Below the pieces are notes generated by a model. That model worked only from the letters and a program-made list of their open reading frames with translations, was not told where the DNA came from and did not search any database. The translations under genes and the position numbers were made by a program. A stretch of DNA of 64,000 bases, taken from assembly GCA_963759115.1 (NCBI GenBank), contig CAVWXT010000001.1:1054001-1118000 (forward strand), given 5' to 3'. The DNA comes from CAVWXT01 sp963759115 (GTDB lineage: Bacteria > Planctomycetota > Planctomycetia > Pirellulales > Thermoguttaceae). Position 1 is the first letter of the stretch. Every line of letters begins with the position of its first letter. Shown here piece by piece: positions 18,896-27,333 of this stretch.

Positions 18896-19151
18896 GCCCG
18901 TTTACGGGTGTCTCCGCCGCAGGCGGTGTTAGGCCCGACGTTTACGTCGGGTTGGCCGCCACGGCACGTATTGCGTCTTGTTGTTGTGTTTGTCACGCCC
19001 GTTTACGGGCGTCCTCTGCTGTTGTCATCCGCATCCGCCGAAGCAGGAGCCCCGTAAACGGGACTGACAACGGTATCCTCTCGTTCTCCTTCAACCCGAC
19101 GTAAACGTCGGGCCTATTACCGCTGGCGCGGAAAGGGTCGTAAACGACCCT
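18895..19151. repeat. Cluster of palindromes with GTTTAC/GTAAAC cores
   Basis: Six palindromes lie within 257 bases: 18895-18910, 18934-18951, 18995-19012, 19051-19062, 19095-19112 and 19134-19151. Each is a perfect or near-perfect inverted repeat around gtttac or its complement gtaaac (for example cccgacgtttacgtcggg and agggtcgtaaacgaccct). The arms differ but the core is constant. The cluster lies directly after atpA. It is not a CRISPR: spacing and arms vary and there is no constant repeat unit. Confidence 0.85.
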
Positions 19152-19264
19152 GCCAAACGCGCTTTCGCCGAAAATGGTCGCAACCTCTTACGGAACGCTA
19201 GAAACGCCAGACGCCCCCATTCGCCCTCATCTCCGTCCCCATCTCAACCGCAGACGAGGTATCG

Positions 19265-20795
19265 CTACACCGTTACGGTATCCTTCTTCCCCGCCGATTG
19301 ACCCTGAAACTCGCGCAATCGCCTGCTCCACCGCGGCGGCGGCCGCGTCGTCGAGTTGCCGCGTGTCGGTGATCTTCTGCCAGAGCGACTTCTTCTCGTC
19401 GTGGATGAACTTCAAGAAGCCTCCTCCCACGCGTGGACTTCTTTCAGCGGAATCTTGTCGAGATGGCCGTGCGTGCCGGCGTAGATGCTCAACACCTGGT
19501 CGGTGACGTGCATGGGCCGGTAAACGCCCTGCTTCAAGAGTTCCGTCATGCGGTAGCCGCGATCGAGCCGCGACTGCGTGGCGGCGTCCAGGTCGGTGCC
19601 CAATTGGGCAAAGGCCTCCAGCTCGCGGAAGGCGGCCAGGTCGAGCCGCAGACCGCCGGCCACTTTCTTCATCGCCGCCGACCTGCGCGGCCCCGCCCAC
19701 GCGAGAGACCGAAATGCCCACGTTCATGGCCGGCCGCTGACCGGCGAAGAACAAGTCGGGCTGGAGGTAAATCTGCCCGTCGGTGATCGAGATCACGTTG
19801 GTGGGAATGTAGGCCGAGACCTCGCCTTCGAGGGTTTCCACGATCGGCAGGGCCGTCAGCGAGCCGCCGCCCAGGTCGTCGCTGAGTTTGGCCGCCCGTT
19901 CCAGCAGCCGGCTGTGGCAGTAGAAGATGTCGCCCGGATAGGCCTCGCGTCCCGGCGGACGCCGCATCAAGAGCGAGATTTGCCGGTAGGCGGTGGCCTG
20001 CTTCGAGAGGTCGTCGTAGACGATCAACGTGTCTTCGCCCTTGTAGGTGAAGTACTCGGCCATGGCGCAGCCGGCGTACGGGGCGATGTATTGCAGCGGG
20101 GCCGGATCGCTGGCGCCGGCGACGATCACCGTGGTGTAATCCATCGCGCCGTGCTTGCGGAGGACTTCGATCAGCCCGGCCACCGTCGATTCCTTCTGCC
20201 CGATGGCCACGTAAAAGCACTTTACGCCGGTATCTTTCTGATTGATGATCGTGTCGATGCAGATGGCCGTCTTGCCGGTCTTGCGGTCGCCGATGATCAA
20301 TTCGCGTTGTCCGCGGCCGATGGGCGTCATCGAGTCGATGGCCTTGATGCCGGTCTGGAGCGGCTGGTTGACCGGCTGCCGCTCGGCCACGCCGGGGGCG
20401 TTCGACTCGACCAGCCGCCGTTCGCTGGTGACGATCGGCCCGCCGCCGTCCAGCGGATTGCCCAGCGGGTCGATCACCCGGCCCAGCACGGCCTCGCCCA
20501 CCGGCACCGAGAGCAGCCGGCCGGTGCTGCGGACCTCGTCGCCTTCGTTGATGGAGAGGAAATCGCCGAGGATGATCACGCCCACGGAGTTCTCTTCCAG
20601 GTTGAACGCCAGGCCGTTGACGCCGCCGGGAAACTCGACCATTTCGCCCGACATCACGCCGGAGAGCCCGTAGACGCGCGCAATGCCGTCGCCCACCTCG
20701 ATCACGCGGCCGACCTCGCGGACGTCGATGCGCGATTCGAACTGCTCAATTTCCTGCTGGATAACGGAAGCGATCTCGTCGGCTTTGAATTTCAT
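19265..20795 (-). CDS. atpA: ATP synthase F1 alpha subunit (three frameshifts)
   Basis: About 510 residues when read across frame changes near 19685, 19425 and 19310. The N-terminus MKFKADEIASVIQQEIEQFE, VGDGIARVYGLSGVMSGEMV, the P-loop GDRKTGKTA and the segment PAMNVGISVSRVGGAAQV are all canonical. The C-terminus (LKEVHAWEEA, FLKFIHDEKKSLWQKITDT) ends EFQGQSAGKKDTVTV at a TAG at 19265. This is the non-catalytic nucleotide-binding subunit of F1. The start overlaps the end of atpH. What follows is not atpG but the palindrome cluster and toxin-antitoxin block. Confidence 0.93.
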
Positions 20796-21409
20796 GGGCG
20801 CTCCTGTCGATCATCTGTTGACGGAGATTGTGCAATTGGTTGGCGATCGAGCCGTCGTAAACGGTGTCGCCGATGCGGAGCACGGCGCCGCCGATCAGGC
20901 TCGGGATCGGTCGCCTGCTCGAGGACCGGCTCGCCGCCGAGCTTGGTGCGGAGGCTTTCCGCGATGTGGGCGGCCAACGCCGGGCTCAGCGGCGCGGCGG
21001 TGGTCAGCCGCACGGGGATGCGGTTCCGCAGCTTGTCGTACGAGCACGTGCGTCTGGCGGTGGATCGCCCGCAGACAGTCGAGCCGGCCGTGCCGCGCGA
21101 CGACCTTGAGGAAGTTGACCAGCATGGGCGAGGCGCGGCCGCCCAGCACCCGGTCGATCAGCGCCGATTTCTCTTCCGGCGAGACCAGGGCCGAGGCCAG
21201 CACGGCTTCGAACTTGGGGAAGCGGTCCAGCACGTCGGCTCATCAGGGCGTCGAACTCCGCGAGCACCGCCGCCGTCTGGCCGGCCTGTTCCGTCGCGTC
21301 CAGCAGGCCCTTGGCGTAGACGTCGGCGACGTGCTCGACGCCCACCTCGGCCTCCATTTGGGCCGCGGTGCGGGCATCGTTCGGCGGTGATGTCTTGGGA
21401 TTCAGCCAT
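20792..21409 (-). CDS. atpH: ATP synthase F1 delta subunit (several frameshifts)
   Basis: Delta (OSCP) subunit, recoverable only piecewise. The start is MAESQDITAER, then VADVYAKGLLDATEQAGQTA in a second frame, FPKFEAVLASALVSPEEKSA and LVNFLKVVARHGRLDCLRAI in a third, and LSPALAAHIAESLRTKLGGE in a fourth. A last stretch, IGDTVYDGSIANQLHNLRQQ, comes just before the atpA start. Order and spacing match a normal ~200-residue delta subunit that links F1 to the b-subunit stalk. At least four frame changes in 0.6 kb make this the worst-damaged gene in the operon. The true stop most likely overlaps the atpA start (ATGA at 20792-20795). Confidence 0.85.
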
Positions 21410-21534
21410 GGATACGATATCGGAAGGCACTTATCGGCAGTGCACGCAAACGGGCCTCACGCAAAGGCGCGAAGGCGCAAAGGAAGAAAACACTTTTTGT
21501 TGCGCCTTCGCGCTTCGCGTGAGACTTCATCGGA

Positions 21535-22161
21535 TCAGTTCTGATTTACGTCGTTCTTTCCCTGCACGAACCCGGCCACGGCCTGCTCGATTAGTCGGGC
21601 GTGGTCGGCCGGGTTAAGCTTGGCGTGGACGATCTTGCCGGCCAATTCGACGGCCAGCGTCGCACTGCGGCCGGCCAACTCCTCGATCGCGGCGGCGGTG
21701 GCGGCGTCGATCTGTTTCACCGCCCGCGGAATGTTCGGCCTTGGCATCCTCCTTCGCCTTGTCGAGCATTTCGTGGCCGAGCTTTCTCGGCGTCGCGGCG
21801 GCCCTGATCGAGGATGCCGCGGACCTGCTCTTGCGCGGCGGCCAGCTTGCGCTCGTAGTCGGCCAGGATCTCCTTGGGCCTTCTGATTGGCCGCCTCGGC
21901 CTGGGCGATCTGGTCGGCGATGTTCCGCTCCCGCTTGTCGAGCGCGGCGGCCAGCGGTCCCCAGGCGAACTTCGTGAGAATCAGCAGGAGGCACAGGAAG
22001 ACGACTGCGGTCCACAGGGCGAGATCGGTCTTCCAGGCCGACAGCGAAAAGGGATTCATGTCGACTTCGCCGGCCGGCGCGGATTCCGACGCCAGGATCG
22101 GCGAGGCAATCGCCAGGCCGATCGCCAAGGCCAACAGGCAAGAGAGGATTCGGTTCCACAT
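21535..22161 (-). CDS. atpF: ATP synthase F0 b subunit (frameshifted)
   Basis: The b subunit has an N-terminal signal-like segment (MWNRILSCLLALAIGLAIA), then the single membrane anchor (LALWTAVVFLCLLLILTKFA followed by WGPLAAALDKRE) and a long charged coiled coil. The coil (AEAANQKA, then KLGHEMLDKAKEDAKAE in another frame) changes frame about three times between 21890 and 21730. The C-terminus returns to the first frame (ATAAAIEELAGRSATLAVEL, LIEQAVAGFVQGKNDVNQN). Peripheral stalk of F0F1, dimerising and contacting delta. The apparent cleavable signal before the anchor is unusual for b subunits elsewhere but parallels the atpE extension here. Confidence 0.9.
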   Translation of the reverse strand: MWNRILSCLLALAIGLAIASPILASESAPAGEVDMNPFSLSAWKTDLALWTAVVFLCLLLILTKFAWGPLAAALDKRERNIADQIAQAEAANQKAQGDPGRLRAQAGRRARAGPRHPRSGPPRRRESSATKCSTRRRRMPRPNIPRAVKQIDAATAAAIEELAGRSATLAVELAGKIVHAKLNPADHARLIEQAVAGFVQGKNDVNQN

Positions 22162-22187
22162 CGTACAATCGCCTTTGTGCGAAGTCG

Positions 22188-22551
22188 CTACTTAAGCAGA
22201 TTGACCAAGCACCCGACCACGGCCAACAGAGCGACGCCTTCGATCATGGCCGCCGTAATCAGCATGGCCGTTTGGATGCTGCCGGCCACCTCGGGCTGCC
22301 GGGCCATGCTTTCGACGGCGCAAGAGCCGATCTTGCCGATGCCGTAGCCGGCGCCGAGCGTCACCAAGCCCGCGCCGAACGCGGCGCCGGCCAAAATGGT
22401 CAGACCGGGCGCCGGCGCCGCCTTGGCCTCGGCGGTCGCGGCGGGCCGCCTTTTCGGCCGCCTTGTCGTCCGCCGCCAGCAACAACGCGGGCGAGCCAGT
22501 TGTCGTCAGCACCACAACGAACAACACTGCAATCGTCGTCAACCTGTTCAC
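22188..22551 (-). CDS. atpE: ATP synthase F0 c subunit with N-terminal signal-like extension (frameshifted)
   Basis: The c-ring subunit proper is the last ~68 residues: GAAFGAGLVTLGAGYGIGKI, a polar loop ESMARQPEVAGS, and helix 2 with the ion-carrying Glu in AAMIEGVALLAVVGC. The residues after that Glu (GVALLA) do not show the Na+-ring pattern, so a proton ring is likely. Upstream, after a frame change near 22440, lies an extra ~50-residue N-terminus. This has a hydrophobic signal-like stretch (LTTIAVLFVVVLTTTGSPAL) and an Ala/Lys/Asp-rich linker. I start at a GTG (22551) placed 9 bases after TAAGGAG; the ATG at 22560 touches the ribosome site and is less likely. Confidence 0.88.
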
Positions 22552-22589
22552 GGGTCTCATCTCCTTAGAAAAAACGGTGACTGCCTAAC

Positions 22590-22650
22590 GTGAAACGCGA
22601 CCACCGGCCGCGGCTCTCTTGTGACTTGAAACGCGACCATCGGCCGCGGA
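22590..22650. repeat. Short repeats between atpE and atpB
   Basis: Two close copies of gaaacgcgacca(c/t)cggccgcgg lie about 37 bases apart in the atpB-atpE spacer. A related unit (gcgaccaccggtcgcgg) lies after atpC at 14413. They look like a small dispersed repeat family. Confidence 0.6.
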
Positions 22651-22661
22651 GGGATGGTTCC

Positions 22662-23468
22662 CTAGTGTTGATGAACGGCCATGCCGATAAACAATGCCGC
22701 GAGGAACGAAAAAACGTAGGCCTGCAAAAACGCCACGAACAGTTCCAACATGCTGATGGCCGTTGCGCCAAACACCGCCATCGGCGCCACGCCGTACCAC
22801 AACAGCGAACCGGCCGCGGCCGGAACAAACCCCACGATGATGGCCAAACCCAAGTGACCGCCGAACATGTTGGCCAAGAGACGCACGGCCAGTACGCTGT
22901 ATCTGATCAGCAAGCCAACGATCTCGAGCACGAGGACCATGGGCACCAAGACAATCTTCAACGGCGTGGGAATGTCCATGGGCGGGCACAGCCCCGCCCA
23001 GAATCCCAGCACCCCATACTTCTTCATGCCCGAGCCGACGCCTACCAGAAACGTCATCACGGCCAAGGGGGCGGTCACGCTAAACGCCGCCGTCGGCGAG
23101 CCCAGACACGGTATCAGCCCCGTGAGATTACAGAAGAGGATGAAGAAGAACAGCGTGAGAATCATCGGCAGGAAGCGATGGGCATCGTGATGGCCGACCG
23201 CCGGTCGAACCACGCCATCGCGGATGAACAGGACGATCGCCTCGAACATGTTCCAAAAGCGGCCTGTCGGCGGCCGGTCGTTGGCCAACTTCCGCGCCAG
23301 CGGCACGAAGATGAGCACCATCAGAATCGCCACCGCAAGTTCCAAAACCATGAACTTCGTGATCTGGTGGCCGAAAATCCTCGGCAACTCGATCGCAACG
23401 CCAAAGGGCAACTCGAACGCGTGGGCATCGTTGACGTGCTCCACCAGTTTGGCCGGATCGAGTTCCAT
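22662..23468 (-). CDS. atpB: ATP synthase F0 a subunit
   Basis: 268 residues and intact. It has several membrane helices and the signature helix SVLAVRLLANMFGGHLGLAI containing the essential Arg that faces the c-ring. The C-terminal helices (ISMLELFVAFLQAYVFSFLA) match the family. It forms the proton half-channels in the inner membrane. It follows the AtpI-like gene by about 28 bases and precedes atpE with a 110-base spacer carrying small repeats. Confidence 0.95.
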   Translation of the reverse strand: MELDPAKLVEHVNDAHAFELPFGVAIELPRIFGHQITKFMVLELAVAILMVLIFVPLARKLANDRPPTGRFWNMFEAIVLFIRDGVVRPAVGHHDAHRFLPMILTLFFFILFCNLTGLIPCLGSPTAAFSVTAPLAVMTFLVGVGSGMKKYGVLGFWAGLCPPMDIPTPLKIVLVPMVLVLEIVGLLIRYSVLAVRLLANMFGGHLGLAIIVGFVPAAAGSLLWYGVAPMAVFGATAISMLELFVAFLQAYVFSFLAALFIGMAVHQH

Positions 23469-23495
23469 GATTCGGTATGCCGCTCGGAAGGACGA

Positions 23496-23930
23496 CTAGC
23501 GGATAGGCGCCGACCACGGGTCCGTCGGTCGCCGGTTCGCGGGCGGCAACGAAAGGACTGTGCCAGCGGCCAATGCAATCGGGTAAAACACTAGAAGATA
23601 CCAGAGCAGACCAGCCTGGGCCAGCGGGCCGCCCTGAAGATGGACCATTGCCCCGACCGCGAAGGGCAGGCCCGATCGCGCGATCATGCCGATCCAAAGG
23701 GCCGCCATCGCACCGCTCGGGCCTCGCAATCGATTGGCGATCACGAGGGCCGCGATGGCCCCGGCCAAGCACAGCCCAGCGGCCAGCACCGCCGCCTTAA
23801 GGGCCATGTAACCGCCCAAGCGAATGGCCACGGGCCCAGTCACCATCAAAGCAACGAACACGACGATTCCAAGTGCCGACACCCGGCCGGCCACTCCGCG
23901 CCTCCGCAAGCTGCCAAGCCAACGAACCAT
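23496..23930 (-). CDS. AtpI-like membrane protein of the atp operon
   Basis: 144 residues with about four hydrophobic helices (SALGIVVFVALMVTGPVAIR, KAAVLAAGLCLAGAIAALVI, WLGM-type third segment, and LLWYLLVFYPIALAAGTVLS), a basic N-terminus and a Pro-rich tail. It lies between atpZ and atpB, the normal place for an AtpI-type assembly factor that helps build the c-ring or import Mg2+. Sequence similarity to AtpI is not obvious by eye; the role is inferred from position and topology. Confidence 0.7.
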   Translation of the reverse strand: MVRWLGSLRRRGVAGRVSALGIVVFVALMVTGPVAIRLGGYMALKAAVLAAGLCLAGAIAALVIANRLRGPSGAMAALWIGMIARSGLPFAVGAMVHLQGGPLAQAGLLWYLLVFYPIALAAGTVLSLPPANRRPTDPWSAPIR

Positions 23931-23979
23931 ACGAACCTGTCTTCTGAAATGACCAGGACCGCCGCGCCTGCCACACGGC

Positions 23980-24204
23980 TCATTTTGAGCCAGGGGGTTT
24001 TGCCAGCCGCATCAGACTCAGTGTTGCCGTCACAAACCCCAGGATTGCGCCCAAAATGAGGCATAAAGGCAGCGTACCCAGCCGCCGGTCCAACCAGTAC
24101 CCAGCAAGAACCGGCACGACCAGTTCTAGCGAGATCGAGGTGATCCGCGCCGACCACTCCATGGCTAGCGCAAACGGTGAACGGTCGTCGCGAGGTTCGA
24201 CCAC
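23980..24204 (-). CDS. atpZ: AtpZ/AtpI-family protein
   Basis: 74 residues with two membrane helices (ISLELVVPVLAGYWLDRRLG and LCLILGAILGFVTATLSLMR) separated by a short turn. This is the compact AtpZ layout with the GYWLDRRLGT motif. It is the first gene of the operon; relatives are cofactors of F0 assembly. The promoter should lie in the divergent spacer upstream. Confidence 0.85.
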   Translation of the reverse strand: MVEPRDDRSPFALAMEWSARITSISLELVVPVLAGYWLDRRLGTLPLCLILGAILGFVTATLSLMRLAKPPGSK

Positions 24205-24495
24205 GGATAGTTGCCCCGCTCCTCTGACGCGGCTGGCAAAATTATGATTGGCAAAATAGCTAATCTAGCCGCTCGTCCCGTTACTGTCAATCATCGCCGG
24301 AGCGACTCACACTTGGGGCGGCCGACGGACGGTACGACGGTGGACGTGATTGCCGAACTCAGAAGTCGCCGGCTGTGAATCTCGGCGCTGGCCACGGTGC
24401 CGACCGAAAACGGCCAGTTTCCTTAAGATGCGTTGTGATAATCAGTTACGGCACCCTGCGACGAGGTGGTTTGGCTGCAAAAACCGCCCAAATCC

Positions 24496-24524
24496 TTGCG
24501 TTTTTTCGGCATCTTGGTTATAAT
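24496..24524 (+). promoter_or_regulatory. Sigma70-type promoter before the DUF4912 gene
   Basis: TTGCGT (24496-24501), 17-base spacer, TATAAT (24519-24524). A start around 24531 would leave a GC-rich, hairpin-prone leader of about 190 bases before the ATG at 24720, perhaps a long 5' UTR or a small RNA. I do not recognise a known RNA family in it. Confidence 0.6.
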
Positions 24525-24719
24525 CAAGCGTATCGAGCCTGCCCATTTTGCCCGGCTGTATCGGCTGGGTGCCTACCCCTGGGGGCTGCGAAGCGGCGGC
24601 GGTGCAGGACCGCCCGCTTAGACTGGTGGCAAAGCACGTTTGTCACGAACGACGAGAAACTTGGCCGACGCGCACTGCCCCACACGTGCGAGATCGGTGA
24701 ACCGGAGAAGAGTGTCGCT

Positions 24720-25781
24720 ATGACCGCAGCAGACCTCAAGAATCGGACGGTCAAGGACTTGGCGTCGATGGCCAAGAAGCAGAAGGTTCCCGGTTGGCAC
24801 GGCATGACCAAGGATCAATTGATCAAAGCTCTGCTGCGACGGGCGCGGACCGAGGCCGGCCGCCGAAATGGCTCAAACCGCCGTGTCGAACCGCCCGCTC
24901 CCCGGCCGATCGAGGAAATCAAAGCCAAGCTCGCCGAGGCCAAAGACCTGACGTTTCGGACCGTCACCAACGAGAATGGCCACACCAAAGACCGTTTGGT
25001 GGTCATGGTTCGCGACCCCTACTGGCTACACGCCTACTGGGAACTCAGCCGCAAGAGCATCGAGCGGGCGAAGGTCGCTTTGGGGCCTTATTGGCACGCC
25101 GCCCGGCCGGTGTTGCGGGTGTGCGAGATCCTCCGCGACGGCACCACCACCTCATCGCGGCGGCCGATTCGCGACGTGGAAATCCACGGCGGCGTGAGCA
25201 ATTGGTACATCGACGTCCACAACCCTCCAAAGACTTATCAACTAGACGTGGGCTATCTCACGTCGGGCGGCAAGTTCTACTGCCTGGCGCGGAGCAACGT
25301 GGTAAGCACGCCACAGGCCACGGCCGGCGATGCCTTCGACAAGAACTGGGCCGAGGTGGCCAAGGATTTCGATCGCATCTTCGCCCTCAGCGGGGGGTAC
25401 AGCGAACCGGAAGCCAATGGCGACTTGAAGGACGTCCTTGAAGAACGGTTGCGGCGGCCGATCGGCGACCCCTTGGCCACGCAATTTGGCCGCGGAGCGG
25501 CCGGCGTGTCCGCCAAGGGATCGGACTTCCAGTTTCAGGTTGACACGGAACTGATCGTTCACGGCGTGACCCGGCCGGACGCCCATGTGACCCTTCACGG
25601 CGAGCCGGTACGACTCCGCAGCGACGGCACGTTTGCCGTGCGATTCAATCTCCCCGATCGTCGCCATGTCCTCCCCATGGTGGCCAGCAGCGGCGACGGC
25701 GCGGAACAACGCACGATCGTGTTGGCCGTCGACCGGAACACCAAGGTCATGGAACCCGTGACCCGCGATCCTGGCGAGTAG
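24720..25781 (+). CDS. DUF4912 protein with Rho-N/SAP-like N-terminus
   Basis: 353 residues. The N-terminal ~45 (DLKNRTVKDLASMAKKQKVP, MTKDQLIKALLRRAR) is a Rho N-terminal/SAP-type nucleic-acid-binding helix bundle. It is followed by a basic linker and a DUF4912 domain (DRLVVMVRDPYWLHAYWELS, then VSNWYIDVHNPPKTYQLDVG). The C-terminal ~90 residues (DTELIVHGVTRPDAHVTLHG, SDGTFAVRFNLPDRR) form a beta-sandwich-like module. The start is supported by GGAGAAG about 9 bases upstream; an in-frame upstream extension is untranslated leader. Monocistronic. Function unknown; cytoplasmic. Confidence 0.85.
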   Translation: MTAADLKNRTVKDLASMAKKQKVPGWHGMTKDQLIKALLRRARTEAGRRNGSNRRVEPPAPRPIEEIKAKLAEAKDLTFRTVTNENGHTKDRLVVMVRDPYWLHAYWELSRKSIERAKVALGPYWHAARPVLRVCEILRDGTTTSSRRPIRDVEIHGGVSNWYIDVHNPPKTYQLDVGYLTSGGKFYCLARSNVVSTPQATAGDAFDKNWAEVAKDFDRIFALSGGYSEPEANGDLKDVLEERLRRPIGDPLATQFGRGAAGVSAKGSDFQFQVDTELIVHGVTRPDAHVTLHGEPVRLRSDGTFAVRFNLPDRRHVLPMVASSGDGAEQRTIVLAVDRNTKVMEPVTRDPGE

Positions 25782-25784
25782 GTA

Positions 25785-25858
25785 GAAGCGGCATCTTGCC
25801 GCTTCGTGCCGGTAGACAGGAAACGGGCCCATCGCCGACAACGCGGCAGGATGCCGCG
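25785..25858. repeat. Inverted hairpin pair after the DUF4912 gene
   Basis: gaagcggcatcttgccgcttc (25785-25805, one base over in text here: a perfect 21-base inverted repeat) and cgcggcaggatgccgcg (25842-25858) face each other. They form a REP-like head-to-head pair within 40 bases of the stop codon and may also serve as a transcription end. Confidence 0.65.
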
Positions 25859-25933
25859 TCTACTTGGGCCGTAAACGAGTAGGATGGGCCGGTGGTCGTT
25901 GGCAGGGCCGGTTTTCTTGCGTACAATTCCGGC

Positions 25934-26724
25934 ATGTCGAACGACCTAACGCGACTTCTCACCGACTGGCAGTTCCAACCCGACGAGGTTCTGGTGCGCG
26001 TCGTGCCCGGCGACGACGGCCGCGGCAAGATCCAACTGCGGGTAGACCTGGGCATTTTGCAGATGGAGATGAACGGGCGGCCCGACGGCCTTCGCCCGGA
26101 AGGGCTCGACTCGTGGCTGGACTATTACGAACAGCAGCAGCAGTTGCACGACGAGGTACACCCCGACGCGGCGCCGTTCCTGCTCAGCGAAGAGGATTGC
26201 ATCCGCTTGTGGCGCGAGGGGATTCAGTATTACCATCGCTATCTGAGCTTCTGGCACCTGGAATTGTATGAGTTGTGCGCCGCGACACGGCGCGGAACCT
26301 GCGGCTGTTCTCTTTCGTGCGGTCCCACGCCCGGGACCAGCGCCACAAGCTCCAGTTCGATCAATGGCGGCCGTACGTGCTGATGATGCACGCCCGCGCC
26401 GTGGCCACCCCCCTGCTCCAGCAACGGCTCTACGACGAGGGCTTGCGGGTGATCGAAACAGGGATCGATTCCATCCGCGAGTTCCTCGACGAATACAACC
26501 AGAGCGAACGGGCCGCGGAATGCGCCGAGCTGGTGAGCTTGGAGCGGTGGCGGGAGGAAATCCTCGGCAAGGAGCAGCGGGCGGCCGCCGCCCGGCCGAA
26601 GAGCACCGCCGACCTGCTGCGCCGGCAACTTGAGGGGGCGATCGCGGCCGAGGAGTTCGAAGAGGCCGCCAGGCTCCGCGATCAGATCCGCAAGCTGGCC
26701 GAGGAAGGCAAGAAAGAGACGTGA
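25934..26724 (+). CDS. UVR-motif protein (one frameshift)
   Basis: About 263 residues starting MSNDLTRLLTDWQFQPDEVL. The N-terminal part (GKIQLRVDLGILQMEMNGRP, LDSWLDYYEQQQQLHDEVHP) runs to about 26270, where the frame changes. The second frame continues with TPR-like helices (RLYDEGLRVIETGIDSIREF) and ends in a UvrB/UvrC-type UVR motif (LRRQLEGAIAAEEFEEAARL, RDQIRKLAEEG). The UVR motif mediates UvrB-UvrC contact in repair but also occurs in McsA-like and other proteins. Planctomycete relatives are uncharacterised. Function unknown. Confidence 0.75.
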
Positions 26725-26779
26725 CGAAATCATCAGCTTTCAGCGGTCAGGTCTCAGCAACTCATACAAGCCGACAGCG

Positions 26780-27142
26780 TCACGCTTCCGGCTTTGCGTG
26801 AAATCCGATCTGCCGCCGTGGAGTCTGCGGCGAACTCATCAGTTGCCGAAAGGCATCGAAGACGGTCTTGAATTGGCCGTCGTATTTCTTTTCCATTTCA
26901 TCGACTTTGCGAGCCAGCTCGGCGTGTGTACTGAGCATCTCGCGCATGCGCACAAAGGCACGAACCACCAGAATACTCGCATGAATCGCCGTCGGACTGT
27001 TGAGTACGTTGGCAGCCATTACGGCGCCATACTCGGTGAACACGAAAGGTAGCTTCCGCCGTCCTCCGCGGCCAGTCTTTGATGTTGCATTTTGCAACAT
27101 CAAAGATGCAACCTCTTGTTGTGCAAGAATATCTGAGGCATT
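26780..27142 (-). pseudogene. ORF6N-domain protein fragment
   Basis: The readable part (EVASLMLQNATSKTGRGGRR, LPFVFTEYGAVMAANVLNSP, then TAIHASILVVRAFVRMREML and a coiled coil) is the C-terminal half of an ORF6N/KilA-N-type protein of phage or mobile-element origin. The N-terminal half is missing: upstream the frame runs into unrelated sequence with no start. A 15-base inverted repeat (gatgttgcattttgcaacatc, around 27080-27100) lies within it. This is a decayed remnant. Confidence 0.65.
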
Positions 27143-27333
27143 CCAGTGGGTGCAATTGTATCACGAAACATTCCATCCGCCAATCAGGTGGCCGGAACGA
27201 TTCTTGACGGTCGTTTGGGAGGCGACTATGATGAACGCGTCATGGCAACTGTTGCGGAAAGCACAACGTACGATCAGGTGTACCGGAACCTGCCGGACGT
27301 TGAATTGTTGAATGCCAGCCCCACATCATCATC

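Noticed and set aside
18895..19151. Possible CRISPR array
   Set aside because: Short palindromes with variable arms and irregular spacing; no constant repeat of 24 or more bases and no cas genes.
19578..21617. Plus-strand 679-residue open frame
   Set aside because: Antisense to atpA/atpH, whose motifs are unambiguous.
24531..24719. Leader considered as 6S RNA, SRP RNA or RNase P RNA
   Set aside because: None of the hallmark sequences of these RNAs could be found by eye; kept only as an unassigned leader.
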